From NCBI GenBank assembly GCA_900313105.1, contig OMPY01000001.1, forward strand, positions 17,072-77,727: a stretch of 60,656 nt of DNA, given 5' to 3'. A program made the translations under genes and the position numbers. This stretch comes from an uncultured Pseudomonadota bacterium. Its GTDB lineage: Bacteria; Pseudomonadota; Alphaproteobacteria; Rs-D84. This document shows, one piece after another, positions 50,089 through 60,398 of the stretch (positions are counted from its first letter, which is position 1; each line of letters begins with the position of its first letter). The notes under the pieces were generated by a model, which was not told the DNA's origin, did no database searches, and worked only from the letters and a program-made list of their open reading frames with translations.

Positions 50089-51357
50089 TTGTCAGGTCAA
50101 TATGTCCATATTAAACGGAAAAAATACGCGTCGGGATTGGTGTGGCAACCGATGGTGGCGGGTTTTACAACGCGCGCGTACGCACAAAAATTGGCAAATG
50201 GTATTGACCGGCGGTTGAACCTTTATGTGCGTTATAATGAAATGGTCGGGCTTGGGGCGCGGTCAAATGGTTTGCATTCCGGAATGCCATCAATCGCCAT
50301 AGAGGTTATAAATGCTTTGCCGGGGTATTCATCGTTGTTGGCGGCGTTCAAGGTTGAAGATAAATTTGTTTTGGTTGCGGTTAGAAACGGCGTTATTTTA
50401 CAAGATTTATTATTTGACGATGAAAATGCGGCGCGTGAAAAATATGCGGAATTAAATGAAATTCCGGATTGGAATGCGACATTTGCGCCGGCGGCGTGGG
50501 GTATTCCGCGTGCGGTTGATAGAAGTATATTTGATTTAATTTCGGGTCGTGTTCATGCGGTTTTGCGCCCTGTTAGTCGTTTGGCATCGGGTATGGTGTC
50601 TTTGATTTTGTTGGCTGTTTTTGCTCTGATGATTTTATATTTCTTTCGCGAACCGATAAATAAAGTTTTTGCGCCAAAACCACAAATATCAAAAATAAAT
50701 CCGGAATTGGCCGAAGAATATAAAAGAAAAATTGAAGAAAAAGACAAAGAATTGGACGCGCAATTTGAAATACGCCAAGAACCGGAATATCAGCCGATTG
50801 AAATGCCGTATGATTCTTTGCCGGACCCATATGAACGTGCGGATTTGTGCTATCGCGCAATTGGTTTTTTAATGCAACAGGTTATAGGATGGAATCAGAC
50901 GGTTGTGGAATGCGATAAAGAATATGCAAGTGCGACATTTCGGCGGTCTTTTGGAACATTGGACGATTTTTATGTTATCGCCAGTGATATAATGCCGGGT
51001 GTGTTTGTTCAAGAATTAAATGATGATGAAATTTTGGTGCGTGCAAAATTGCCGGAACGTGTGGTTTCTTCGTCGTATGATTTGCGTGATATTGATACGA
51101 TTGTTCGTGAATTGACAAGTCGTTTTCAATCGATAAATTTGGATGCGTCTGTTGTTCCGGTTGCAGATGTTATTTCAAATGGCTTTCAATCGGCGGATGT
51201 TTATTTTGTTGGAATTACGGTGGATACAAAACTTATACCCGAACAATTTATAAAAATTTTTGAAGATTTTGGTGGTGTGTATATGACCAAAGTGTCGTGG
51301 AATGCCACCAGAAAAATGTGGAACTATGAGGTGATAATCTATGCAAAACAAAATTAA
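50089..51357 (+). CDS. PilO2-like type IVb pilus protein
   Basis: 422 residues resembling PilO2 of R64-type pili. The N-terminal cytoplasmic part (about 1-170) has KYASGLVWQPMVAG and the WGIPRAVDRSI segment. A single membrane helix follows (about 176-196), and then a periplasmic coiled and alpha/beta domain. It is thought to form the inner-membrane alignment complex. TTG is the start: GAGAGA lies before it and no in-frame ATG is near. The 3' end overlaps the pilP-like gene by 17 nt. Confidence 0.75.
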   Translation: MSGQYVHIKRKKYASGLVWQPMVAGFTTRAYAQKLANGIDRRLNLYVRYNEMVGLGARSNGLHSGMPSIAIEVINALPGYSSLLAAFKVEDKFVLVAVRNGVILQDLLFDDENAAREKYAELNEIPDWNATFAPAAWGIPRAVDRSIFDLISGRVHAVLRPVSRLASGMVSLILLAVFALMILYFFREPINKVFAPKPQISKINPELAEEYKRKIEEKDKELDAQFEIRQEPEYQPIEMPYDSLPDPYERADLCYRAIGFLMQQVIGWNQTVVECDKEYASATFRRSFGTLDDFYVIASDIMPGVFVQELNDDEILVRAKLPERVVSSSYDLRDIDTIVRELTSRFQSINLDASVVPVADVISNGFQSADVYFVGITVDTKLIPEQFIKIFEDFGGVYMTKVSWNATRKMWNYEVIIYAKQN

Positions 51358-52021
51358 ACTTTTATTGTGTGTGTGTGCGTTTGGAATAACACAGGCGTGT
51401 TATGCCGAAGAAATTGATATAAATGTTGATGACGTGGCGGCAAATGAACAATTTTCCGCAGACGCAATCGAAGAATACAATGTCGATGGGTCGCTGTTTC
51501 AACAAATTACAGATTTGGAGCAGGAAAAAGTATTGATGCAATTGGAAAAAGAACGCGCGCAATTAAACCTTGATTTGGATAGATTGGCCGCGGAAAAAAT
51601 AAAACTGCATATGGAAATTGATACTTTGTCGGGGCGTGCAGAGCAGCAACAGCAAGAATTTGAAACGGAACGTGCGCGGTTGCAAAACGAAGCAAAGCGT
51701 TTGGAAAATGAACGCGAAGCGTTGAATAACAAACAGGTTGCACCAACGCCATCATATGTGCCATCGCAACCGGTGTATTCAGAACCGCCGCAACCAAAAC
51801 CGGAAACCGAGATTACGAAAAAATATAAACTGTTGAATGTATTCGGTGCGGGTTCACAGTTGCAGGCGACAGTTCAAGATTTGGCAAACGGTCAAAATAA
51901 AAAGTTGAGTGTCGGTAAAGATTTAGACGGGTACACGGTAAAATCTATATCGTTGGATGAAGGTGTTGTGTTTTCAAAAGATGGTGAAATTCAAACACTG
52001 AATGTTGCAAATGGTAATTAA
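51341..52021 (+). CDS. pilP: PilP-like type IV pilus biogenesis protein
   Basis: 226 residues. Signal peptide (LLLCVCAFGITQACYA), an acidic stretch, a coiled coil (about 52-130, LEQEKVLMQLEKERAQLNLDLDRLAAEKI), a proline-rich linker (PSYVPSQPVYSEPPQPKP), and a C-terminal domain ITKKYKLLNVFGAGSQLQATVQDLANGQNKKLSVGKDLDGYTVKSISLDEGVVF, like PilP of type IVb pili, which links the inner-membrane complex to the secretin. It overlaps the previous gene and precedes the ATPase by 2 nt. Confidence 0.75.
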   Translation: MQNKIKLLLCVCAFGITQACYAEEIDINVDDVAANEQFSADAIEEYNVDGSLFQQITDLEQEKVLMQLEKERAQLNLDLDRLAAEKIKLHMEIDTLSGRAEQQQQEFETERARLQNEAKRLENEREALNNKQVAPTPSYVPSQPVYSEPPQPKPETEITKKYKLLNVFGAGSQLQATVQDLANGQNKKLSVGKDLDGYTVKSISLDEGVVFSKDGEIQTLNVANGN

Positions 52022-52023
52022 AG

Positions 52024-53646
52024 ATGAAAGATTTTTCAAACGATATCGTCTTTGAAAAAAAACCGAGTGTTCCGGTTGGTATGGAACGGTCGGATGTAGA
52101 CGATATTGTTGAATATCTTTTTTCTGAAAACAACAAATTACTTACCGCGAATGGTGCGGATTTTGAATTACCAAAAGAAACCCAGGGGTTATTAGCATAT
52201 TTTTCAGGCGGAAATTTGGTTGTGTCGCGCACACACCGGTATGATGGGCGGGTGCTTGCGTTCCTTGATTTGTTGCGTAAAAAAAATCGGCCAATGCTTT
52301 CGCCGTTTTATTCTGATTTGGGTTTGATTTCGTCAATATATAAATACTATGAAAACAAAGCAGGTGGGTCGCGGTCACGGGTTGATTACAACAACCAAAT
52401 GCAAAAAGATTTTATTGATATTGTGGCCAAGGCCGCCGCACAAAAAGTTTCTGATATTCATATAGAGGTTGCAGACCAAACAACAATTTATTTTCGTATA
52501 GATGGCAGTATGCAACCGGTGTTGGAATTTAATTCGGGGTGGGGTGAATCTTTTGTTCGTGCCGCGTTTGCATCTGCCGATATTTCAAATTCAAACTATG
52601 CACAAAATGAATATCAATCAGCACAGAAAGATGGACGCACACCACTTCGCGGAACAAAAGATTTGTATTTGCCCGAAGGTGTGCTTAGTATCCGTATGCA
52701 ATTTAATCCGGTTGCGTTTGGGTCGCGATATGTTGTGATGCGATTGCTGTATGATAACCCGTCGGAAAGCATAACAACCGAACAAGAATTTGGAAAATAC
52801 GAACAAAAATTGTTGCATCGTTTGCGTTCATTTCCAACGGGATTGGTTGTTGTTGCGGGACCGACGAGTTCGGGTAAATCAACGACACTTGTTCGCAATA
52901 TGGTTTTGATGTTAAAAGAACATCATTATGAAATAAACCTTATTACGGTGGAAGACCCGGTCGAACAAAAAATTTTTGGCGCACATCAAATTCCGGTTGT
53001 AAACACAACCAACGAAGAACAACGCGAAAACGAATATACCGAAGCGTTGGCGGCGGCACTACGCAGTGACCCCGATACATTGATGGTTGGTGAAATTCGA
53101 ACATTGGCGGCGGCGCAATTGACTGTCAAAGGCGCGCTTTCGGGGCATAATGTTTGGACAACATTGCATGCGAATTCTGCAATGGCGGCGTTGGTGCGAT
53201 TGTTGGATATGGGGGTCGAAGCGTTTAAGTTAAAAGAAGAAACGATGATGCGTGGACTTATTTCTATGCGTTTATTCAAACGTCTTTGTCCGCATTGTCG
53301 TGAACGGTTGATAAATCATCCGGAAAAATCAGAGTATGCACGTGTTAAAGACGCGTTTGGCGATTTAGGGTTAAATCAGGTTTATGTTCGTGGCGGGGGG
53401 TGTGAACATTGTAACGGAACCGGAACGATGGGTCGTATCAAGGCGGGTGAAATCATTATCACAAACAGTGATTTCTTAAAACTTGCACTTGCGGGTGATA
53501 CGGATGCGGCGGTCAAATACTGGTTGGAAGAAATGGACGGACGCACATTAAAAGAAGCGGCGTGTTCATTGATGTTGCAGGGCATAATCGGTGTTGATGA
53601 ATTGGAACGATGGGTTGGTTTGTTGGATAGGCCGGGGGTATATTAA
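52024..53646 (+). CDS. GspE/PilB-family pilus assembly ATPase
   Basis: 540-residue ATPase, like PilQ of R64 or BfpD. Walker A is GPTSSGKST near residue 280, the Asp box around ITVEDPVE, Walker B within ALRSDPDTLMVGEIRT, and a tetracysteine zinc element CPHC...CEHC near residues 420-460. It powers pilin assembly from the cytoplasm. Gap of 2 nt to pilP-like, 2 nt to the GspF-like gene. A retraction ATPase (PilT) is not seen in the window. Confidence 0.92.
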   Translation: MKDFSNDIVFEKKPSVPVGMERSDVDDIVEYLFSENNKLLTANGADFELPKETQGLLAYFSGGNLVVSRTHRYDGRVLAFLDLLRKKNRPMLSPFYSDLGLISSIYKYYENKAGGSRSRVDYNNQMQKDFIDIVAKAAAQKVSDIHIEVADQTTIYFRIDGSMQPVLEFNSGWGESFVRAAFASADISNSNYAQNEYQSAQKDGRTPLRGTKDLYLPEGVLSIRMQFNPVAFGSRYVVMRLLYDNPSESITTEQEFGKYEQKLLHRLRSFPTGLVVVAGPTSSGKSTTLVRNMVLMLKEHHYEINLITVEDPVEQKIFGAHQIPVVNTTNEEQRENEYTEALAAALRSDPDTLMVGEIRTLAAAQLTVKGALSGHNVWTTLHANSAMAALVRLLDMGVEAFKLKEETMMRGLISMRLFKRLCPHCRERLINHPEKSEYARVKDAFGDLGLNQVYVRGGGCEHCNGTGTMGRIKAGEIIITNSDFLKLALAGDTDAAVKYWLEEMDGRTLKEAACSLMLQGIIGVDELERWVGLLDRPGVY

Positions 53647-53648
53647 AA

Positions 53649-54719
53649 ATGACAAGTGTGGAAACTTTTTATGCGAAAATGGTTTGTCGGTTTAGTACGA
53701 ACAAGCGCGTTTCAATATGGCGCAAATTGGTGTCGTTGCTTAAAAATGATTTTACATTGGTAAATGCATTAAATCGTTTGCAGATGACGGAATCGCGTGG
53801 TGGTGCAAAGCCAAACGAACCTTTTGCAATATGTTTGCGCGAATGGGAAAGAAACCTTGAACGCGGGTACAGTTTTTCCGAAGCCACGCGTGGTTGGATT
53901 CCAACCGAAGAAACATTACTGCTTACATCCAGTAATATGTCAAGTTTGATTGTCGCACTTGAAAATGTTGGTCGTATGGTTGTTGCAAATAAAAGAATAG
54001 GGCGCGCGGTGTTTGGTGCAATTGCGTATCCGTTGTTATTGTTGGTGTTGGTATTCGGTATAATTATTATGGTTGGAATTTATCTTGTGCCGCCGTTGGC
54101 CGAAGTTGCCGGTGAAAATATGGTTTGGACCGGTGGGGCGGCGTCACTTATATGGTTATCGGAATGGGCGGGGCGGTATTGGAAATTTATTGCGTTTTTG
54201 TTTGTTGTTGCGGTTGTATTTATTTGGATGTCTTTGCCAATTTGGTCGGGTCGATTGCGTGCATTTTTTGATAAATTGCCACCATGGAACATTTATAAAA
54301 TTCGTATATCGGTTGGTTGGATGATGTCGATGGCCGCGATGGTTTCGTCGGGCGTTTCGGTACCGGACGCGATGCGTGTGATTGCCGATAATGCGAATAA
54401 TTATTTGCGAAACATTTTGGATAAAACACTGCGACATATTGCGAACGGTGACAACCTTGGGAACGCATTGCAAAATACGGGCATGGATTTTCCAAGTGAA
54501 GAATTGATTGGTGATTTGGCGGTCTATTCAGATATGAACGATTTTGATGAAAACCTTGATCATATCGCAAACGAGTATTTGGAAGAATCGGTGCGAAAAA
54601 TTGAATCTTTGTCAGATGCGCTGAACACGGTTGGTATTTTGTTGATATCGGGCGTGATTGCGTGGGTCGTCCTTGGGACATTCCAAATGCAAGACCAAAT
54701 TACGGCGTTCTTTAGTTAA
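53649..54719 (+). CDS. GspF/PilC-family inner membrane platform protein
   Basis: 356 residues with the T2SSF pattern twice: a helical cytoplasmic domain, a pair of membrane helices (about 118-145 and 160-190), a second cytoplasmic domain (about 215-320), and a final membrane helix (about 328-350). GVSVPDAMRVIADNANN and GDNLGNALQNTGMDFPSEELIGDLAVYSD correspond to conserved parts. It is rotated by the ATPase to extract pilin. No secretin, prepilin or prepilin peptidase is beside it. Confidence 0.88.
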   Translation: MTSVETFYAKMVCRFSTNKRVSIWRKLVSLLKNDFTLVNALNRLQMTESRGGAKPNEPFAICLREWERNLERGYSFSEATRGWIPTEETLLLTSSNMSSLIVALENVGRMVVANKRIGRAVFGAIAYPLLLLVLVFGIIIMVGIYLVPPLAEVAGENMVWTGGAASLIWLSEWAGRYWKFIAFLFVVAVVFIWMSLPIWSGRLRAFFDKLPPWNIYKIRISVGWMMSMAAMVSSGVSVPDAMRVIADNANNYLRNILDKTLRHIANGDNLGNALQNTGMDFPSEELIGDLAVYSDMNDFDENLDHIANEYLEESVRKIESLSDALNTVGILLISGVIAWVVLGTFQMQDQITAFFS

Positions 54720-54739
54720 ACAATCAAAAGGAATAAAAA

Positions 54740-54862
54740 ATGGAAACACCGTTATATGCCGCAATTTTGGAATTTTTTGTAAAAAATCCAGGATACAAAA
54801 TATCGCCCGATGAATTTGTCGGTTTGGTTAGTATGTTGTCCAAAGAGGCATTAAAACACTAA
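54740..54862 (+). CDS. Small ORF at the end of the pilus operon, 40 residues
   Basis: METPLYAAILEFFVKNPGYK followed by ISPDEFVGLVSMLSKEALKH. AAAAGGAATAAAAA precedes the ATG and the gene lies 20 nt after the GspF-like gene, so it is probably translated. It has two short amphipathic helices split by a turn; no signal or membrane helix. Unknown. It overlaps the convergent RusA-like gene by 4 nt. Confidence 0.5.
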   Translation: METPLYAAILEFFVKNPGYKISPDEFVGLVSMLSKEALKH

Positions 54863-55431
54863 ACCATAAACGGTAGGTTTTCCAAAGTTCCTTCGGCCAC
54901 ACGCAGGTGCACGTCAATCATCATAAACACGCAATCTGGACTTGTTTTCACAAGTTCGGGGTCGAATATATGGTTTGACAGCAAGTGGCTTGTGTTCACG
55001 GATACCTTGGTAATCAAATGGTCGTCGTCAAGAAGTGTATAAATTGGTCCGGCGTCACGCGGGATATTTTGCCCGATTTCGTGTTCGTTTTGCGGGCAAC
55101 GCAGGCCGTCAAATAATGTCTTCATGCGGTTATCAATGTCCGAACGCGGAACACCGATGATTTCCGGGTGCAACATTTGAATATCTAATTCCGCAATAAG
55201 TTTTAGTTTTGGTGTAATAATCGGATTCCAATCTATGCCACCGACATGGCGGGTGATAATCGGGCTTTTTTGTGCATTTGGCCCCATATATTGGGTCAGG
55301 TTATTCCACGGTTGGTGTTCCAACAGTTTTTTAAGTTGTGGGTGAAATTGCATGCGAATATCAGAAACATGCTGGGCCCGCTTTTTAGGATTGATTAAAA
55401 TTTCACCAAAATATAGCAGTTTGAATTTCAT
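54859..55431 (-). CDS. RusA-like Holliday junction resolvase family protein
   Basis: 190 residues. A central VPRSDIDNRMKTLFDGLR and downstream YTLLDDDHLITKVSV give the D-x-D-N-x-x-K...DDxxI layout of RusA-type endonucleases, whose Asp residues bind Mg2+. The N-terminal half is longer than in RusA (about 120 residues). The start at 55431 overlaps the stop of the small basic ORF (ATGA) and AAAGGGA lies before it. Such genes are often phage-borne, so transfer is likely. Confidence 0.6.
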   Translation of the reverse strand: MKFKLLYFGEILINPKKRAQHVSDIRMQFHPQLKKLLEHQPWNNLTQYMGPNAQKSPIITRHVGGIDWNPIITPKLKLIAELDIQMLHPEIIGVPRSDIDNRMKTLFDGLRCPQNEHEIGQNIPRDAGPIYTLLDDDHLITKVSVNTSHLLSNHIFDPELVKTSPDCVFMMIDVHLRVAEGTLENLPFMV

Positions 55432-55559
55432 TTTTCTTTTCCCTTTTTTACACAAGTTTTGGGTTTGTATTTTGCTTTTTCGACAATTTCACGGTATACC
55501 GTAAGTTTTTTTCCTTTTTTTAATTTTTGGATGGTTGCTTGTTGTGCTTTTGTTGGCAT
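55428..55559 (-). CDS. Small basic protein upstream of the RusA-like gene, 43 residues
   Basis: MPTKAQQATIQKLKKGKKLT then VYREIVEKAKYKPKTCVKKG and EK. Perfect AGGAG lies 9 nt before the ATG and the stop overlaps the next start. Strongly lysine-rich; the middle could form a helix-turn-helix-like pair of helices. It is probably a nucleic-acid-binding partner of the RusA-like protein, by context only. A promoter with TATAAT sits about 50 nt upstream. Confidence 0.6.
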   Translation of the reverse strand: MPTKAQQATIQKLKKGKKLTVYREIVEKAKYKPKTCVKKGKEK

Positions 55560-55593
55560 GGCTTGTTCTCCTTTGTTTTTTAATCATTTTTCT

Positions 55594-55622
55594 TTGACAA
55601 TTATAGCATAATTTGCTATGTT
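55594..55622 (+). promoter_or_regulatory. Overlapping divergent promoters with an operator-like palindrome
   Basis: Forward: TTGACA at 55594-55599 and TATGTT after 17 nt, for gyrB. Reverse: TATAAT inside the same segment for the small basic ORF. The inverted repeat ATAGCA-TAATT-TGCTAT lies across both and could be a repressor site. Confidence 0.45.
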
Positions 55623-55632
55623 TTTGGTATAA

Positions 55633-58062
<2,430 letters not shown>

Positions 58063-58701
58063 ATGTTCACGGCTGATTGGTTCTTTGATTTAGAGAAAAA
58101 AATAAAAGATTTGGGCGCGGACAGTGACGCCCAATCTTTTGATGAAATTCGTGAAATGTTGTCGCGGCCGCGGATTTTTTCGCCAGATGCGTTTGCGGAA
58201 ATGTGCGCCTATGTGATTTTGGCGGGTGGTTTTTCACAAAAAACCGCAAAGCGGATTCATAAAAACATAATGGAATATATTTATAAAAATGGTGCAAATT
58301 ATGATGCGATTTTTCAAATGTTTCATAATAAAAACAAGGTAAGTGCAATTTGTAAAATCTGGGGAAATAGGGCGGAATTTTGCGATGGTTTTTATAATTG
58401 TGTGACGGATTCGGAAAAGTTGAAATATCTATCGACATTGCCGCATATTGGAAAAATAACCGCAAATCATTTGGCGCGAAATTTGGGAATTGATGTTGTG
58501 AAATACGATGTTTGGATTCGGCGTCTTGGCGCGCTATACGCCGGAATCCGCCGTATGGACGAAAATGGTAAATTGACACCGGAAATAAAACGGGCGTGTG
58601 ATGATATGTTTTCGCATATGGTTTCGGTGACGGGATTACCACGTGGGTATATAGATGTTGTTTTGTGGAAATCTTTACAAATTGGTTTAATAAAATTATA
58701 G
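58063..58701 (+). CDS. HhH-GPD-type DNA glycosylase-like protein
   Basis: 212 residues. A helix-hairpin-helix LSTLPHIGKITANHLARNLGI is followed by VVKYDVWIRRL, whose Asp is at the place of the catalytic aspartate in endonuclease III-like glycosylases (HhH-GPD). It has no 4Fe-4S cysteines and no obvious catalytic lysine in the hairpin, so it is probably monofunctional. Position between gyrB and ung supports a base-excision role. The start abuts the gyrB stop. Confidence 0.7.
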   Translation: MFTADWFFDLEKKIKDLGADSDAQSFDEIREMLSRPRIFSPDAFAEMCAYVILAGGFSQKTAKRIHKNIMEYIYKNGANYDAIFQMFHNKNKVSAICKIWGNRAEFCDGFYNCVTDSEKLKYLSTLPHIGKITANHLARNLGIDVVKYDVWIRRLGALYAGIRRMDENGKLTPEIKRACDDMFSHMVSVTGLPRGYIDVVLWKSLQIGLIKL

Positions 58702-58710
58702 GTGGCGCTC

Positions 58711-59373
58711 ATGGATGTAAAAATCGAAGAATCTTGGAAACGGGTGTTGGCGGATGAGTTTGGTAAAGATTATTTTATTAAACTTACCGATTTTGTGCGC
58801 GGGGAATATATGGCGGGGAAAAAAATTTACCCGGCGGCAAAAGATATATTTAATGCGTTCAATTTGTGTCCGTTTGATTCTGTGCGCGTCGTGATTATTG
58901 GCCAAGACCCGTATCATGAACTGGGTCAGGCACACGGTCTTTGTTTTTCGGTGCCAGACGGGATTACGCCACCACCGTCGTTGGTTAATATCTATAAAGA
59001 AATCGAATCGGATTTGGGGCGGGCAAGTGCGACGCATGGTGATTTGACATCGTGGGCGCGGGCGGGGGTATTATTGCTAAATTCCACACTTACCGTGGCG
59101 GCGCATTTGGCGGCATCGCATGCGGGGCGCGGGTGGGAACAATTTACCGATGCGGTGATTCGCGCGTTGTCCGCGCGCGATGGGTTGGTTTATATGCTGT
59201 GGGGAAGTTATGCGCAACGCAAGGCGGAATTTGTAGATGGAACAAAAAATCTAGTTTTGAAAAGTGCACATCCATCGCCGCTTTCGGCGTATCGCGGATT
59301 TTTCGGTTGTCGGCATTTTAGCAAGGCAAATGAATATATTGTTGCGCACGGTGGGCGCCCGATTGAGTGGTAG
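58711..59373 (+). CDS. ung: Uracil-DNA glycosylase
   Basis: 220-residue family 1 UDG. The water-activating loop is GQDPYHELGQAHGLCFS, the leucine loop is HPSPLSAYRGFFGC, and the uracil Asn region is LLLNSTLTV. The ATG at 58711 (MDVKIEESW) has AGGTGG upstream; an in-frame GTG at 58702 abuts the previous stop and is less likely. It removes uracil from DNA. Forms a repair pair with the preceding glycosylase-like gene. Confidence 0.97.
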   Translation: MDVKIEESWKRVLADEFGKDYFIKLTDFVRGEYMAGKKIYPAAKDIFNAFNLCPFDSVRVVIIGQDPYHELGQAHGLCFSVPDGITPPPSLVNIYKEIESDLGRASATHGDLTSWARAGVLLLNSTLTVAAHLAASHAGRGWEQFTDAVIRALSARDGLVYMLWGSYAQRKAEFVDGTKNLVLKSAHPSPLSAYRGFFGCRHFSKANEYIVAHGGRPIEW

Positions 59374-59940
59374 TTAAAAACTATATGTCACGCCAAGGCC
59401 ATAAAATGCATAGGAATAATTTTCCAATGCGGTATTGCCATTTGAAAAGTGGTGCATAAATGCCTCTATGCCCCAATTGTTATTTATATGATATCCGACG
59501 GTTATTTTGAATTGGAATAATAATTTTGCACCAAGACGTTCGTTTTGTTGCGCCTGCATTCCGACACCCGCGCCGGCCGCAACATAAAGGTTCTTATATT
59601 CCGAAAGGCGCACATCACCCGAAAGCATTACCATTGGAATTGTGTATTTGTCCCAATCCCAACCGTACTTTGAACCGAACCCTAATGTTTGTCCGACACT
59701 AAGTGACTGGCGCGCGGGCAGGCTAAAAAAAGTTGTTGGTTGCGAATATTGCAGGTTGAACAGGTAAAACGGAACCGGTTTTAACGGTGGCGGCAATAAA
59801 AATCCGCTATCGATACCCTGGCCGAAATACAAAGAAAATTGATTCTTGTAATACCCGGTAAATGTATTGCGGGTCACATCGGCAAACGCCGAATATGTCG
59901 GAATTATCGTGGATAATAAAACAACCGCAAACTTTTTCAT
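59374..59940 (-). CDS. pagL: PagL-like lipid A 3-O-deacylase (outer membrane)
   Basis: 188 residues with a signal peptide (MKKFAVVLLSTIIPTYSAFA) and an eight-strand beta-barrel pattern. The C-terminal MHHFSNGNTALENYSYAFYGLGVTYSF has the family His-x-Ser-Asn arrangement and a downstream Glu, matching the catalytic triad of PagL acyloxyacyl hydrolases, and ends in the barrel-closing Phe. It probably removes a lipid A acyl chain. Together with lpxC, lpxK and the DUF374 gene it indicates lipid A remodelling. The start at 59940 has no SD; the promoter ends 8 nt away. Confidence 0.8.
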   Translation of the reverse strand: MKKFAVVLLSTIIPTYSAFADVTRNTFTGYYKNQFSLYFGQGIDSGFLLPPPLKPVPFYLFNLQYSQPTTFFSLPARQSLSVGQTLGFGSKYGWDWDKYTIPMVMLSGDVRLSEYKNLYVAAGAGVGMQAQQNERLGAKLLFQFKITVGYHINNNWGIEAFMHHFSNGNTALENYSYAFYGLGVTYSF

Positions 59941-59948
59941 GACAAACA

Positions 59949-59977
59949 ATTATACACTATTTTTGGCTTATGTTCAA
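59949..59977 (-). promoter_or_regulatory. Promoter of the pagL-like gene, leaderless
   Basis: Minus-strand TTGAAC (59977-59972), 17-nt spacer, TATAAT (59954-59949), then 8 nt to the ATG. Confidence 0.75.
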
Positions 59978-60027
59978 ATGGGAAAATTTATTGGGATTTT
60001 TGTCTGAATTGTGGGTGCGCACGAAAT

Positions 60028-60059
60028 TCTTGCAATCGGGAAAATCTTTGTTATAATGC
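60028..60059 (+). promoter_or_regulatory. Promoter of tRNA-Met
   Basis: TTGCAA followed by a 17-nt spacer and TATAAT, with the same TTCTTGCAATCGGGA and TTTGTTATAATGCG flanks as before tRNA-Val. Confidence 0.8.
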
Positions 60060-60069
60060 GCGGTGTTAT

Positions 60070-60144
60070 GGCGGCGTAGCTCAGTGGTAGAGCAGAGGAA
60101 TCATAATCCTTTGGTCAGGGGTCCGAATCCCTTCGCCGCTACCA
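60070..60144 (+). tRNA. tRNA-Met (CAT), probably elongator
   Basis: GGCGGCG pairs with CGCCGCT (G1-U72 wobble), the discriminator is A and CCA is encoded. D arm GCTCAGTGGTAGAGC. The anticodon loop is ATCATAA (CAT) between GGA and TCC. It lacks the initiator mismatch. tRNA-Ile with lysidine-modified CAT is the alternative; the GGAATCATAATCC stem-loop is like elongator Met. Confidence 0.85.
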
Positions 60145-60151
60145 AAAATTC

Positions 60152-60174
60152 AAACCGGGTGTGTCCCGGTTTTA
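60152..60174 (+). terminator. Terminator after tRNA-Met
   Basis: AAACCGGG, loop TGTGT, CCCGGTTT, then TTAATTTTT. Confidence 0.85.
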
Positions 60175-60321
60175 ATTTTTGGTATAGTCGCGATGGATGA
60201 GGACCCCGGGTCCGACACGATAGTTGACGAGAACGAGTGAAACGAAGTTCGAGTCTTACGAGTGGAAAGGGTTCTCGCAAGCGAAGCGCGGTGGGAATGT
60301 GCAATCCTTTCGCCGCTACCA
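60175..60321 (+). repeat. Segment ending in a duplicated tRNA-Met 3' end
   Basis: No gene. The segment ends with AATCCTTTCGCCGCTACCA (60303-60321), which repeats the last 19 bases of the tRNA (60126-60144) with one mismatch. This is the pattern left by integration at a tRNA 3' end (att site duplication). Confidence 0.8.
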
Positions 60322-60342
60322 CGAATTTTTTATATGATTTTC

Positions 60343-60370
60343 TTGACTTGTTGGGTTTTTGTGCTAGTGT
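60343..60370 (+). promoter_or_regulatory. Promoter of the truncated orphan at the right edge
   Basis: TTGACT at 60343-60348, 16-nt spacer, TAGTGT at 60365-60370; AAAAAGGT lies before the ATG. Confidence 0.5.
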
Positions 60371-60398
60371 TCAATCTTAAGAGTCAAAAAGGTAATAA

